Assembly (NCBI GenBank): GCA_932521035.1
Contig: OW051495.1
Coordinates: forward strand, 7,626,001 to 7,690,000
DNA from: Oscheius dolichura
Taxonomy: Eukaryota > Nematoda > Chromadorea > Rhabditida > Rhabditidae
Direction of reading: 5' to 3'
Length of the DNA stretch: 64,000 nt
In this document: piece after piece, positions 36,901 to 46,402 of the stretch
How the letters are laid out: the number at the start of each line of letters is the position of its first letter
Position numbering within the stretch: the stretch's first letter is position 1
The notes under the pieces: generated by a model
What the model was told of the DNA's origin: nothing
The model's database searches: none
The model's input: only the letters and a program-made list of their open reading frames with translations
Program-made: the position numbers and the translations under genes

Positions 36901-39900
36901 GGCCCCCTAGCTCTTAAATTTTCCCCCTGCCGAGATTATACGGGTGGGGGCGCGCAAAACCATCTCAAGCTCCCTTTTTTTTCTATTTCTTCCAATTTTT
37001 TAGCTTGTTCTCTAGGAGTACTGTAGAATATATTCGAAGCTAAAGTTTTCTAGTTTTAGAAAAATTTTCTACCGATACTTTACGGGTGCGGGTGCGGGTG
37101 CACCGAACCAGGTAAACTGCCCGTTTCCCACCCCCTCTTCATTTTTGGCGCTTGTTTAAAATCAGGATTACTGTAATTACGAGAACTTCTTTCCATATTT
37201 TCTTCCTGTATCTTCTAAAACTCTACTCTAGTCACTCATCTTCTGGGCTGGGAGATTAAAATTGCCATTAATTTAAAAGTAGGGTGGAGCGAGAGATCCC
37301 TTGTTACCGAACTCTTCCCTGGATGGGGCGGAGGAATAATCCGAACAATCTTTAGTCCAGTAATAATCCGCTTCCTTTAATCCTCACTGATGTACAACTA
37401 ATTAATAACACGGAAGCAAACTATAAACATCGGGGGTTAAAATGTGTACCGAGCAGAAAAGACGGGTATATTTTAACCCGCGCGCTTCTTTTGACCGTCT
37501 GTACAGTAATCTCTATCATTTTTCGCTTATAATAACCTAAAAACGATTTTATTTAAAAAGGGTCTGTTTAAATAGAGTATTATTTTTCAGTGCTTTTAGC
37601 AGTTCTTCAACTGAAACCCTGGAAGCCGTCACCAATACCTCGTTTGAATCCATTACGGCCTTGCGCCAGTCAGGAGAATCCAAAATTCCGCTGTCTTTAT
37701 TAGTTACTGTAAGTTTTTCATTAGATAGAGATGAACATAACAGTGGTTACAGCAAGAGAGCGGCGGGAGCAGTCATCTGGTCTCCCAAAACTCAGGAGAG
37801 ATTTCCATAGGAGAGATGGACCTGACGGACACGGTAGTCCGGACCTGTGCTCAGGATATGCTGGATCCGAGCATTTTTAGCGTACGTTATGCCCTTCTTA
37901 ATATAACATATACTTTGTATAATTTAATATACAATGTTTAATTTAGTTTTTATTGTTTTCAAGCTGCAAAGCGCGCCAAAAATATAAAAAAAAACGAACT
38001 TGACGCTTTTGTCTGTTATTTAAACTTAATTAAGCGGCAAATTTAGATATTATTAAATAAAACTAGCTCTATTTTAGGGAAAAGGTTTCCATCATCTATT
38101 CGAGCGTATATGGCAGATGGCGAAGCGAGCAGAAAAGAACTCAATGCCGCAGGACTTCTTCCCCGACCCCCAGATGATCAGCAGTGCTCTACAGAGTAAT
38201 CTCCGCTTCTGCGCAGACGACTTAAAGAATGAACTGAGCCACACGTCACAAGGAGCTTGTCTTACGGTAGAATCCCTAACTTATAACGGCCGAGTGAGTT
38301 TAGACCTTTAATATTGGTTTAAAAAGTAGTTTAGGACTTTAAAGTGGTCCATTGCTCTCGAATTAGTCCCGACTGGAAGTGGAGGAGTAACATCTTGGGA
38401 GTATTCAAGGCTAAGGAGAATCAAAGCCTCCTGGAGATATATAATCACGTGATTTCGACATACGATCTGGATAGGAGCTTATTGAGGATCACCTGCTCCC
38501 GAATACGCGAGGATGAATTTCCGAATATTAGAAAATTCGCAGATATTAAAGAGAAGCTTAGGGAGGTGAGGAAATCGGTCATTTTGATCTACCTATGATC
38601 TTCGCTTTGATCTATCCTCGGCTATTTTTGGCCTTGGAGGGGGCTAGGCCGCCACTTCTGCTACGTTATCGTAATTTGTTAACGAAATTTTATCGCGTCA
38701 TATCACAATTAAGCTGTTAGCAAGAAATTTATAGCGTCACAGGACAATTACGCTGCTGTTAAGAATTAGGCAAATCTTGTTAAGCAAAGCAGCAGCTTGC
38801 AGTCTCAATCCAAAAGAGCTGGAATGGCGGGAAATCGCTAGAATTTCGGCTACAGTACTGAAAGTCCATTTTCCAGATCCTCCTGGCCATTCTGACCACC
38901 TCGACGGTTCCTATAATCCCGATGATAACAGCTGTCGGGAATATCATCCGAGCCATTGCGGATGCCGATATGAGGATGCCATTCGACTACAAGCCGGCCC
39001 AGGACGACGTCTTCAGTTTCCACCAGCTGCTCTCCGACTGGAATGAACATGTCGGCTCGATCGAACACCTCATCCAGACTAAGTGCCCACGTAAGAAATA
39101 ACATCTTATCCATCAGAAAGGAGTTTCAGATCTCTTGCCAGCTTTTACCAGCGTCGATACACAGGCCCTTCGGGATATTCAACACTTCTTGGATCCTTTC
39201 AAAGAGACTGTTGATTCTCTTTACGAGGAAAGACCTAATTTTCACAAGGTAGGGTCCTTCCACGAAAAATATAAAGGAAAACTTCTAGGTCCTACCAGAA
39301 TGGTACGCTCTCCTTCATGAGTGTCAATCCAACGAAGAGGATACATCCCCCTTGCTTCGGGACTTGAAACAAAAAGCGTCGCAGCTCCTATCCCGAGAAA
39401 AAGACAACGTCATCACCGTGGAGCATCGAATTGCGGCGATCCTCAATCCCCGTCTTAATCGGCGTCTTTCTCCCATTTGCACTGAACAGGAACGGTAAGA
39501 TCCTTCGCTTCAGGACCAAGAATTAATTAAATGGATTGCAGACAGCAAGCATGCGATATGATCAGATCCATGAGCGGTATCCGCCAACCCAGGGAGCCAA
39601 TAAGCAGAGGATCCTCAACAGACAGTGGAGAACCTCACAGGAAGAGGCGAATGTTCCTAGACGCCTTGGAGGACGATTCTGTAGGAAACGACGAGTTGGA
39701 ATGTTATTTGAGAAGCCAATTCGCTGCTCCAGCTACCAAGTGAGTGGAACTAGAGAACTGTACAGGAGACCCGCAGCTCCGGTAGCAGGTCCTGAAGCGA
39801 TTGCACCGCCTCGGGAATCCAGTTTTGTTAAAATTAAAGGATTCAATCGTTTCGGGACCTGATCCAGGATGCCTGGGTGTTCTTGAAGCGGCTAAAAAGT

Positions 39901-40358
39901 TTTTACGCCTTTTCCTGAAAACTCTAAGAGTTGTCAGGATCCCAGATTGTTATAGTTCGGTCCCGAAGCGAATTCAAACCTTTAAACAACATACCATTTT
40001 ACAGTTATTTACACAATCGCTTCAGGGCCCTGAACACACTAATTTTACAGGTTCCTGACACTCTTTTAAAATTATCTGCGACACATTGAGACATGCCGCC
40101 CAAACCTCTCACAGCCTCTATTCTCCATTAAAATCCGCCATTTTCAGAGATCTGATGACGTTCTGGGGTACTGTAGGACAGAACCAATTCCCTCTGCTGG
40201 CTAACCTAGCCCGTCGGATATTTGCCGTCCCGGCTACTGCCCAACGAACCAACATCGACTGCCGCTTGGCCAGTGTCTCCAGCGACCAGCTCAACACCTT
40301 CCTAATGCTTCGCAGTATGTTCGAAGACGAGGCAGCTGATCGCCCCCTTCTCCCATAG
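24979..40358 (+). CDS. BED zinc finger / hAT-transposase-derived protein, 856 aa
   Basis: Sixteen exons in consistent phase: 24979-25104, 26481-26586, 28911-29114, 29927-30174, 31867-32013, 33718-33774, 34161-34249, 37591-37708, 37801-37881, 38078-38293, 38335-38565, 38877-39090, 39130-39248, 39289-39494, 39542-39739, 40148-40358. Residues 1-228 are a disordered Ser/Pro/Gln-rich region. A BED finger spans about 262-314 (SEVWNLFGQ, then C292-x2-C295, then H312-x-C314). A hAT transposase-like core follows (DFKVVHCSRISPDWKWRSNI at about 465), with IAAILNPRLNRRL near 695 and a C-terminal dimerisation region (FPLLANLARRIFAVPA) at about 800. Residues at the expected first catalytic aspartates look replaced (TVESLTYN, TCSRIRE), and large introns split the frame, so this is a domesticated nuclear protein, not a live transposon. 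Probable role: DNA-binding regulator. The least certain junction is the exon 9 acceptor (37800). Confidence 0.88.
25700..25851. mobile_element. long-form Mutator-like miniature element (intron 1)
   Basis: About 152 bp with inverted arms; the inner arm is TGCACCCGTAAAATCTCGGC and the outer arm includes ACTATATTCCGACCCC. The interior TAGGATCATCTTTATTCAAA is shared with the copy at 27198 and, inverted, with 60992. CCATCAGAC flanks both ends (25691-25699 and 25852-25860), a 9-bp target-site duplication. Confidence 0.8.
26988..27014 (+). repeat. G-run tract, possible quadruplex
   Basis: GGGGG followed by four AGGG units and CGGGG lies in intron 2 of the BED/hAT gene on the coding strand. The spacing fits the G3N1 quadruplex pattern. 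Confidence 0.5.
27198..27351. mobile_element. long-form Mutator-like miniature element (intron 2)
   Basis: 154 bp with inverted arms of about 45 bp (CCGATCCCCTGCACCCGTAA on the left, CTGTACGGGTGCACGGGATC on the right). CATAAGTGA is directly repeated on both sides (27189-27197 and 27352-27360), a 9-bp target duplication. The interior matches the copy at 25700. Confidence 0.85.
31499..31534. other. GC-rich hairpin in intron 4 of the BED/hAT gene
   Basis: GCGCGTC plus CGGCGG, an 8-base loop, then CCGCCG, a 2-base bulge, and GACGCGC form a 13-bp stem. It is strongly GC-rich in AT-rich surroundings. Confidence 0.55.
34001..34160 (+). promoter_or_regulatory. internal promoter and alternative first exon of the BED/hAT gene
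   Basis: GATATAAACC at 34001-34010 is a TATA-like element. About 90 bases on, an ATG at 34098 opens 21 codons (MDGELLDYDVGYAVDDEQSL plus Q) that run without a stop and in frame into exon 7 (34161). The TTCAG of the last codons also serves as the acceptor when exon 6 is used. The short form would be 581 residues. It would lack the disordered N-terminus and the CxxC half of the BED finger while keeping the hAT core. The coding-quality sequence and spacing support this, but no transcript data are available here. Confidence 0.6.
36925..37105. mobile_element. degenerate arms of the CACCCGTAAAA element (intron 7)
   Basis: CTGCCGAGATTATACGGGTG at 36927-36946 and CGATACTTTACGGGTGCGGG (from about 37071) are two arms in the same orientation. 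A small GGTGCG triplication follows the second. This looks like a rearranged or composite copy. Confidence 0.45.
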
Positions 40359-40884
40359 TTCTCTCCTTCTCAGTTCTAGTCTCTTTATATCAAAATATTC
40401 GAAAGGTTCTCACATTATTTTTGCATTTTTTACAAGACAACAAAGGATAGTCACAAAACTCAGGCAGTCTCCGTCCTCTTTCCCCCTCCCGCGCCTCTGC
40501 CCAGTATTCAAAAGATGTGATATATACAGAGACAGATTTCTATTATTATATTATATTTTTGAAGTATATTCTATATTTTCCTTCTCTATCTATTTCCTAT
40601 CAATGCCCCCATCCATCCCTCCCTCCCTCCCCCAGTGATCTCCTTTCATATCAAATATATGTATAGTATCCGCCTCCCCTCCCCTTCATCCCAAAAACTT
40701 TCTCCTCCTCCTCTTCCTCCATTTCTCGCCATATATTGACTGTGGTAGTAATAATGCCAGAAAGATTTGACTCAAGATAAATATTTATTTGGTGAAGAAG
40801 CGTAAATAAGATATAGGCGGTATGGGGTGGCCTAAAGAGAGGGGCATCTCAAGGAGCAAGGCGGACTTTTCCGGAAAATATCAG
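40359..40884. other. 3' region between convergent genes
   Basis: Contains the 3' untranslated region of the BED/hAT gene, with a C-rich run (CATCCCTCCCTCCCTCCCCC near 40610) and AT-rich tracts. AATAAA-like sequences occur near 40775 and 40805. No gene seen. Confidence 0.5.
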
Positions 40885-41791
40885 TTAAAAGTTTGAGCCC
40901 AGAATAGTGGAAAAAGCGAGATCAGGCAATTGATCACGGATATAACTGATCTGCGTGGCTACTTGTTCCATTCCATTGCGGAATTTTTCAAAATCCGAGA
41001 CGGTGAAGCCCTGAAATGGAAATATTCAAAGGAGCTAACTCGGGCTCGCCGCGTGGTGTAACTATTCTCAGTCAAAATTTGTGGGGGCTACAGATTTTTT
41101 TCACGCTGCGATTGAGATGTGACTGGATTCATTAGAATCGCCTTGACGTGCTCTCCAACTAGGTTTTTGAATTTTTGAAATCGACCAAGAAATGACCGAG
41201 ATATGGACATAAAAAGGGGTGCACCCGAAATTGGGTGTTTCGCCCATGTATGCAAAGGAGGGGAGCCAAATTCAAGCCAACCTCCTTCCATATTCAGTAT
41301 CCTTACCTTCATGGTTCTCTCGTCATTGTCGACTACAATATTGTAGAAAGTTGGATAATCCGTTCCTCTGCAAGTGGTATCTTTATAAATTTCAAAAAGA
41401 GGGAGGTACCTCCAAGGTCTTTTCTGATCCTGTGCCCACCAAACATTTGTTCCATTCATTCCCCAGACTTGAGACACTATCATCGTCTTCTCCTGGTTTT
41501 TATAGTAGACAAATTTGATATCAGAGATGTTGATGAAGCGGGACTTTTTTGTTGGGTAGAAGTAATTCTTGAGTTCTAGACGGCGCGCTGTTAACTGAAA
41601 ACAACAGTGAGGGAAGGTTGTAAAACTGAAATCTTTCAGAGAAAATCCTTTTTTATAGGGTATTGACTAATGCTTACCTTATAAAACTCGTCCTCAGCAA
41701 TGATTCGTTCCTGCTTCGATCCTTGCGAGGTTACGTCTGCCTCAGATTCGGGAATCCCATCAAAATCATCCCAAGTGGCATTGTCTTTCAT
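40885..41791 (-). CDS. small conserved protein, paralog of the 41966-42663 gene, function unknown
   Basis: Four exons (41791-41678, 41594-41410, 41367-41307, 41010-40885) give 161 residues. The acidic N-terminus (residues 1-38, ending IIAEDEFYK) leads into LTARRLELKNYFYPTKKSRF, then INISDIKFVYYKNQ, VWGMNGTNVWWAQD, FYNIVVDNDERTMKGFTVSD and KFRNGMEQVATQISYIRD. The alternation of beta-strand-like segments and a closing amphipathic helix resembles a PH-like fold, but I cannot assign a family. Exon structure and phases are identical to the neighbouring copy, so this is a tandem duplication. TTTGCAG-type acceptor sequence lies about 10 bases before the ATG, and the upstream paralog ends only 174 bases away. 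That fits an operon with trans-splicing. Confidence 0.85.
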
Positions 41792-41965
41792 CTTTCGAAA
41801 TCTGCAACTCTATTTGGTTTAGTAAGGGCAAATACAACACGGGGATATGAAGGTAGTAAGAAGAATCAACTGATTTCTGTATATTAGCATACTCCTGTGC
41901 CAAATATTTATTTAGTAAAAAAACAAAAATAAAGGGAACGGAAGGGCGACTGACAAATGGAAAGG

Positions 41966-42663
41966 TTAGAAGATATCCGGTAATTTGTCCCGGATATAAG
42001 CCATCTGAGCAGCTACCTGTTCCATCCCATTGCGGAATTTATCATAATTGGAGACGGTAAACCCCTGAAGGTCACAATTAAACTGGGAAGGGTACTGTAA
42101 AGTGAAGGGTCTGTTAAACGAGTCACCTACCTTCATGGTCCTCTCGCCACAATCCACCACAATATTGTAAAATAATGTTTGACTCATTCCCCTGAAGAGA
42201 GTTTGTTTATAAGCTTCTTTATTTGCTTTTTTACTAACCTTAAAGTCCTCTTCATATCCAGAGCCCACCATACTTTAGTTCCATGCATTCCCCAGGCTCG
42301 GGCAAGAAGAATGTCGCATTTGGTCTGGTTCTTATAGTAGACACATTTGATATCAGAGATGTTAATGAAACGGGAGCGTTTTGACGGGAAGAAATAGTTT
42401 TTGATTTCTAGTCGTCGAGCAGTTAGCTGGAATGCATCACAGTGTCAGGGGGAAGAAAGAATATTAGGCGGGGAAACATTAAATTACATCAAGAATGTTT
42501 TATTCCGAGAAAATCTTGTTTATTACAGAATGCTTCGGGCTGTATAGAGGCTCACCTTATAGAAATCGTCCTCCGCGATAATCCTTTCCCCTTGCGGGAT
42601 CACGTCTTCATCGTATTCTGGAATCTCGTCAAAATTATCCAAAATCACATCATCCGGCACCAT
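41966..42663 (-). CDS. small conserved protein, upstream paralog, function unknown
   Basis: Four exons (42663-42556, 42426-42239, 42191-42131, 42064-41966) give 151 residues. The start MVPDDVILDNFDEIPEYDED is strongly acidic. The core LTARRLEIKNYFFPSKRSRF, SDIKCVYYKNQ, WGMHGTKVWWALD, VVDCGERTMKGFTVSN, KFRNGMEQVAAQMAYIRDKL aligns end to end with the copy at 40885. Differences are a shorter C-terminus and one extra codon in exon 2. Four shared tryptophan positions and the basic KxSRF motif are the best-conserved parts. No signal peptide or membrane segment, so probably cytoplasmic. It is likely the first gene of a two-gene unit. Confidence 0.85.
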
Positions 42664-43430
42664 TTCGAACCTATAATTCTAGTTTTCTTCTATTAAAAGA
42701 AACAGAGAGGCGTAGGGTGAGAAGGAGATGGCAGAAAGCCCCTGTCCGAGTGATCTATCCGTCCGGATATTATTCTCACTGGGTAGCCAGGCAACTCGAG
42801 CAAAAAGGGTATGAATAACAGGTGCTGACATTATCCAAAAGAACAGAATTATTTACGACGTAATCAGGCGGAGGGAAAGGCAGGTCAAAGAGCTCGAAAA
42901 GATCAGAGATGAACTGATTTCATCAGATCAAGTTTATGGATTACTGTAGATGCGGTGAGAAGCGCGCCGTAATCCACTTCCAGGACTTCATTTCTTATTA
43001 AAAAATAAAATTCAAAAATAAATTTAGAGGTCAATGAGATCCGCATGAGCCGAGGTTCATTTTCAATTTAAATTTTCCTTAAAAACGACCTAAAAGTCTA
43101 AATAAAAGACCAATTCAGGTCAGGTTGATGGATTACTGTACCGGGTCCTCATTTTCCCTATAAAAATATAATGTTAAACGTTTCTTTGAGTGTGGAGTAT
43201 GTAAAAGGTAATGAATTAATGATTCACCTAAATTGTCCTTAAAAATGGCAAGCTAGTGTCCAACCCCTTAATATTTTGATCTCTGATGCCGTTTGTCTGC
43301 CTGTCTGCCACCGGGATTCCGTCTTTTTCCGTCGTTTCCCGGTCTCTTACGTAATCCCCGCCGGTGGCAGACGCCTTTTTCTGCTCGTCGGCTGTCACCG
43401 GCCTACAGGTCCAGCGACGTGGCTCGCTGG

Positions 43431-43440
43431 CTATATAAAT
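43431..43440 (+). promoter_or_regulatory. TATA box of the cysteine-rich gene
   Basis: CTATATAAAT lies about 65 bases before the start codon at 43504. Confidence 0.6.
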
Positions 43441-43503
43441 CTCACGGCCGGCTGGTCACTCCACATCACATCACTTCCTCCCAATTCACATCATCTAACA
43501 AAA

Positions 43504-44186
43504 ATGAACAGCAGCCTTCTTTCCCTTCTTGGATTTTCTGTTCTCTTTGCTCTTCTCGCTTATACCCACGCCGCTCCGACGGATCTGGCTCTTCGCGCCT
43601 CTTCTGAACTGGCTGAAAATGGCAGCACAAGAGTCAAGAGAGGAGGAGGAGGCTGTGGTTGTGGCTGTTGTGGCTGCGGTTAATAAACTTACTCATCTTT
43701 AACCAGTTCTTCTTTCTTTAGGAGGAGGAGGAGGTTGCGGCTGCTGCTGTTGCCGTCCCCGCTGTTGCTGTCGGTGCACCTGCTGCAAAACTTGCTGCTG
43801 TACCAGGTACTTTACTTCATTTTCTCTATTGATTGCGCTAATTTTCAGGTGCTGCACCTGTTGCCGTCCCTGTTGTTGTCGCCCTTGCTGCGGTAACTTT
43901 TTGTCTACTTTGTAATTTACGAAGAAATTGTTTAGGATGCGGATGCGGTTGCGGAGGTGGTGGACGCAAGAGAAGATCTCTCCAGAAACTGGCTGTCAAG
44001 CTTGCTGAGAAGAAGAGACTCGAAGCTTCTTCCGCTGTCGAGGCTGTGGCTATTCCCATTGTCGAAACTGCCCCTGAAGCCTCTACCAGTCCTTCTGTGC
44101 CCGTTCCTGAAGAATCTAAAGTTCAAAAGCGATCCCCCCTCCGCTGGTCCCCACTCCAAGCCATTGCTGATATTACCCTCTGGTAG
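43504..44186 (+). CDS. secreted, extremely cysteine-rich peptide precursor, 184 aa
   Basis: Four exons (43504-43678, 43722-43806, 43849-43892, 43936-44186; phases 1, 2, 1) give 184 residues. Residues 1-24 are a signal peptide. A short pro-region ends in RVKR at about 43-46. Then come roughly 60 residues containing 31 cysteines in CC, CCC and CGC runs separated by RP, KT and T, with Gly-rich caps. The block ends at RKRR (about 110-113), another dibasic site, followed by an amphipathic Lys/Glu/Ala segment and KRSPLRW near the C-terminus. The layout suggests furin-type release of a compact disulfide- or metal-binding peptide. Each of the first three introns interrupts the Cys block, so the block was built from small exons. 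I recall similar Cys/Gly blocks in nematode proteins but cannot name a family. Confidence 0.9.
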
Positions 44187-44299
44187 AACGGGCTCCCCAA
44201 CTTCTTGTAACTGGTAACTAATTTCTAATTATTCTTGTATGCCATATTTATTAGGGTAACTAATTATTTCACATTTCCAATAAATATAGAACAACGTAT

Positions 44300-45516
44300 C
44301 TACTTCTTCTCACTCATCTTGCTAGAAAAACCGAGGAACATTGGGTTCAAGAGACTGGTGCCGCCGTCAATGACCATACACTGTCCTATGATGAACTCCG
44401 ACTGCTTGCGGTCAGCCAGGAAGGCGATCAAATTGGCAATATCCGTCGGCTGGCCTAAAATAATCATTAACAACTTTAGAAAGTGATAATAAAAGTTACC
44501 GATTCTGCGAATTGGGATCATTTTTGGATCTTCAAGCATCGGCTTGAATTGTTCCATCATTTCCGGGGTGGCGCCTTGTTTTTGACCGATGGTCGTGGCA
44601 ACGGCTCCGGGGCTAAAAATTGGAATGAAAGTAGGGTTACAACATCCCTTTAAAAGCATTCTGACCCGGTTTGAGCCCAAGTACAGCCACTTACTTGACA
44701 GAATTGACTCTAATTCCCTTGGCTATGTACTGGGCAGCCATTGACCTTGTAGCCTGATCCAGAGCGGCCTTTGAGATGTTGTAATACGGATAGCTAAAGG
44801 TCTAAAACTTCTTTTATTCCACAAGATCTTCCGAAAATCCTTACAGCGAAAGGTAGAGCAGCAATACTGCTAACCATGATGACTTCTCCCTTTGTCTTCT
44901 CCAAATGGGGGACAGCCAAGCGGGTAAGGTTAATAGCCCTTAATATTATCTTGTCAACTAAAGGATGGGGAACCAACGCTTTAACATTGAGATTGATGGT
45001 GTAGTCAAAGATGGCGAAATCCATTTCAAATCCCGCGTCGGGTGTCTTATCGGGGGCAACGCCGCCGGCATTGTTGACCAGGATATCAATTTTTCCGAAT
45101 TTCGCAACAGTTTCCTCAATTATTCTTTGCTGCAGATTGGGGCAGGTGAGGTCTCCTTGGATTTGGGCAATGTCTTCCGCCTTTAGGGAGCTATGCGAAA
45201 CGATGAGGTCAACAGTTTCCTGAAAAAGCCGGTTTTATACCTTGTTTTCATATTTTTTTTTTTTGGGGGGGGGGGTTCAGAGGAAAACAGACCTTTTCTG
45301 GGGCTATTAGGGTCTAGACAGTAAAATGAAGTAAACAGACCTTTAAAGATTCGGCGCTCCTGCCAGTAACGGTAACACGGGCGCCTTCCTCGGCAAAGAG
45401 AAGAGCTGTAGCCCTTCCGATACCATTACTAGACCCTAAAATTGGGAAATTATGGAAAAAAAATGGAGGCGTTTACCTGTTATAATAGCAACTTTATCCT
45501 GGAAACGGCCAGGCAT
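44300..45516 (-). CDS. short-chain dehydrogenase/reductase, 281 aa
   Basis: Seven exons (45516-45477, 45435-45341, 45219-44978, 44938-44845, 44801-44695, 44612-44500, 44454-44300) give 281 residues, the usual classical SDR size. The NAD(P)-binding TGSSNGIG is at 13-20, NNAG at 94-97, the catalytic serine region VSSIA near 149-151 and the active-site Y164-x3-K168. The C-terminal IGQCMVIDGGTSL is typical of this class. It probably acts as a soluble NAD(P)-dependent oxidoreductase on a small alcohol or ketone; the substrate cannot be read from sequence. One intron is only 39 bases (44939-44977), chosen because it restores family spacing (NLNVKAAINLTRLAVPHL). An in-frame upstream ATG would add about 53 residues that do not look like SDR sequence, so the MPGRF start is preferred. 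Confidence 0.93.
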
Positions 45517-46402
45517 TGCGAAAACAGCAAACGGAGTGTTTGTGGCACTTTTATCAGGGGAAGGAGTGATAAGAAGAGGAAACCGCCTTGGCCACGGGAA
45601 AAGGACCAAAGACTGAAGAAACGTTAAGAAAGAGAACTCCGAGGAGGAGGAAAAAGCAAATAGAGGGGATAGCAAGGACAGAGTGACAAATAAGATGACA
45701 ATAAAGGGGTCAGAGACCGTGGAGAGGAAGAGAAAATCTATTTCGTGGCCATACTTTCGAAATAGTGAACTTTCTCACAAGTCAGAAAAGGGAAGAATAC
45801 AAAGCACACACTACTTGTAGAGGGGGAGATGTTTCCGGAAGGCGCTCTAACTCAAAGCACACAGAAGGCTACTCTCGAGAAAGCGAAGTGAAATGCCTGA
45901 CTCATTTTCGCGGATTCTACGAGGTACATACTACGTTAACTCCTCATTTCGAAAGGGCTGCAACTGGGTTCCATTAGATTTTCCAAGGGAAGAGGAAAGA
46001 ATTTTATTCCTTGATTTTCGCAAACTTTGAAAACCATGAATTGGTTCTCAAATGCCCATTCTTTTCATTGGAAATGGACTGTATACTGTAGAAGCTTCAA
46101 GAATCTTCGAGTTTGTCCCTTCCCGAAACTTTTCCAAATTTTCATTAGTTCAGGCAACATGATACCATGTTCCAACGTTACCCGAAAAAAAAGTGGGGGA
46201 TTGCCTCTTTCAATGTCCAACACAAATTTGAAATCGCCATTCTGTACTTGTAACATGGTCCACAAGGTTCTTCTGGTCCAAATTAGTCAACAACGGTAAA
46301 TTTCCGCTTCGCAACCGGTCAATTCTGGAGATGCGGTCATTTTCACTGTCCCTACTAGTCCTTCTCGCTGGCGGTCGCTTCTCCACGTCTCGCCTGGCAA
46401 TC

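Noticed and set aside
45517-45675. in-frame N-terminal extension of the SDR (MLSPLFAFSSSSEF and onward)
   Set aside because: The extension is Ser/Phe/Pro-rich and unlike SDR N-termini, while MPGRFQDKVAIITG starts where the family usually does. A targeting peptide cannot be fully excluded.
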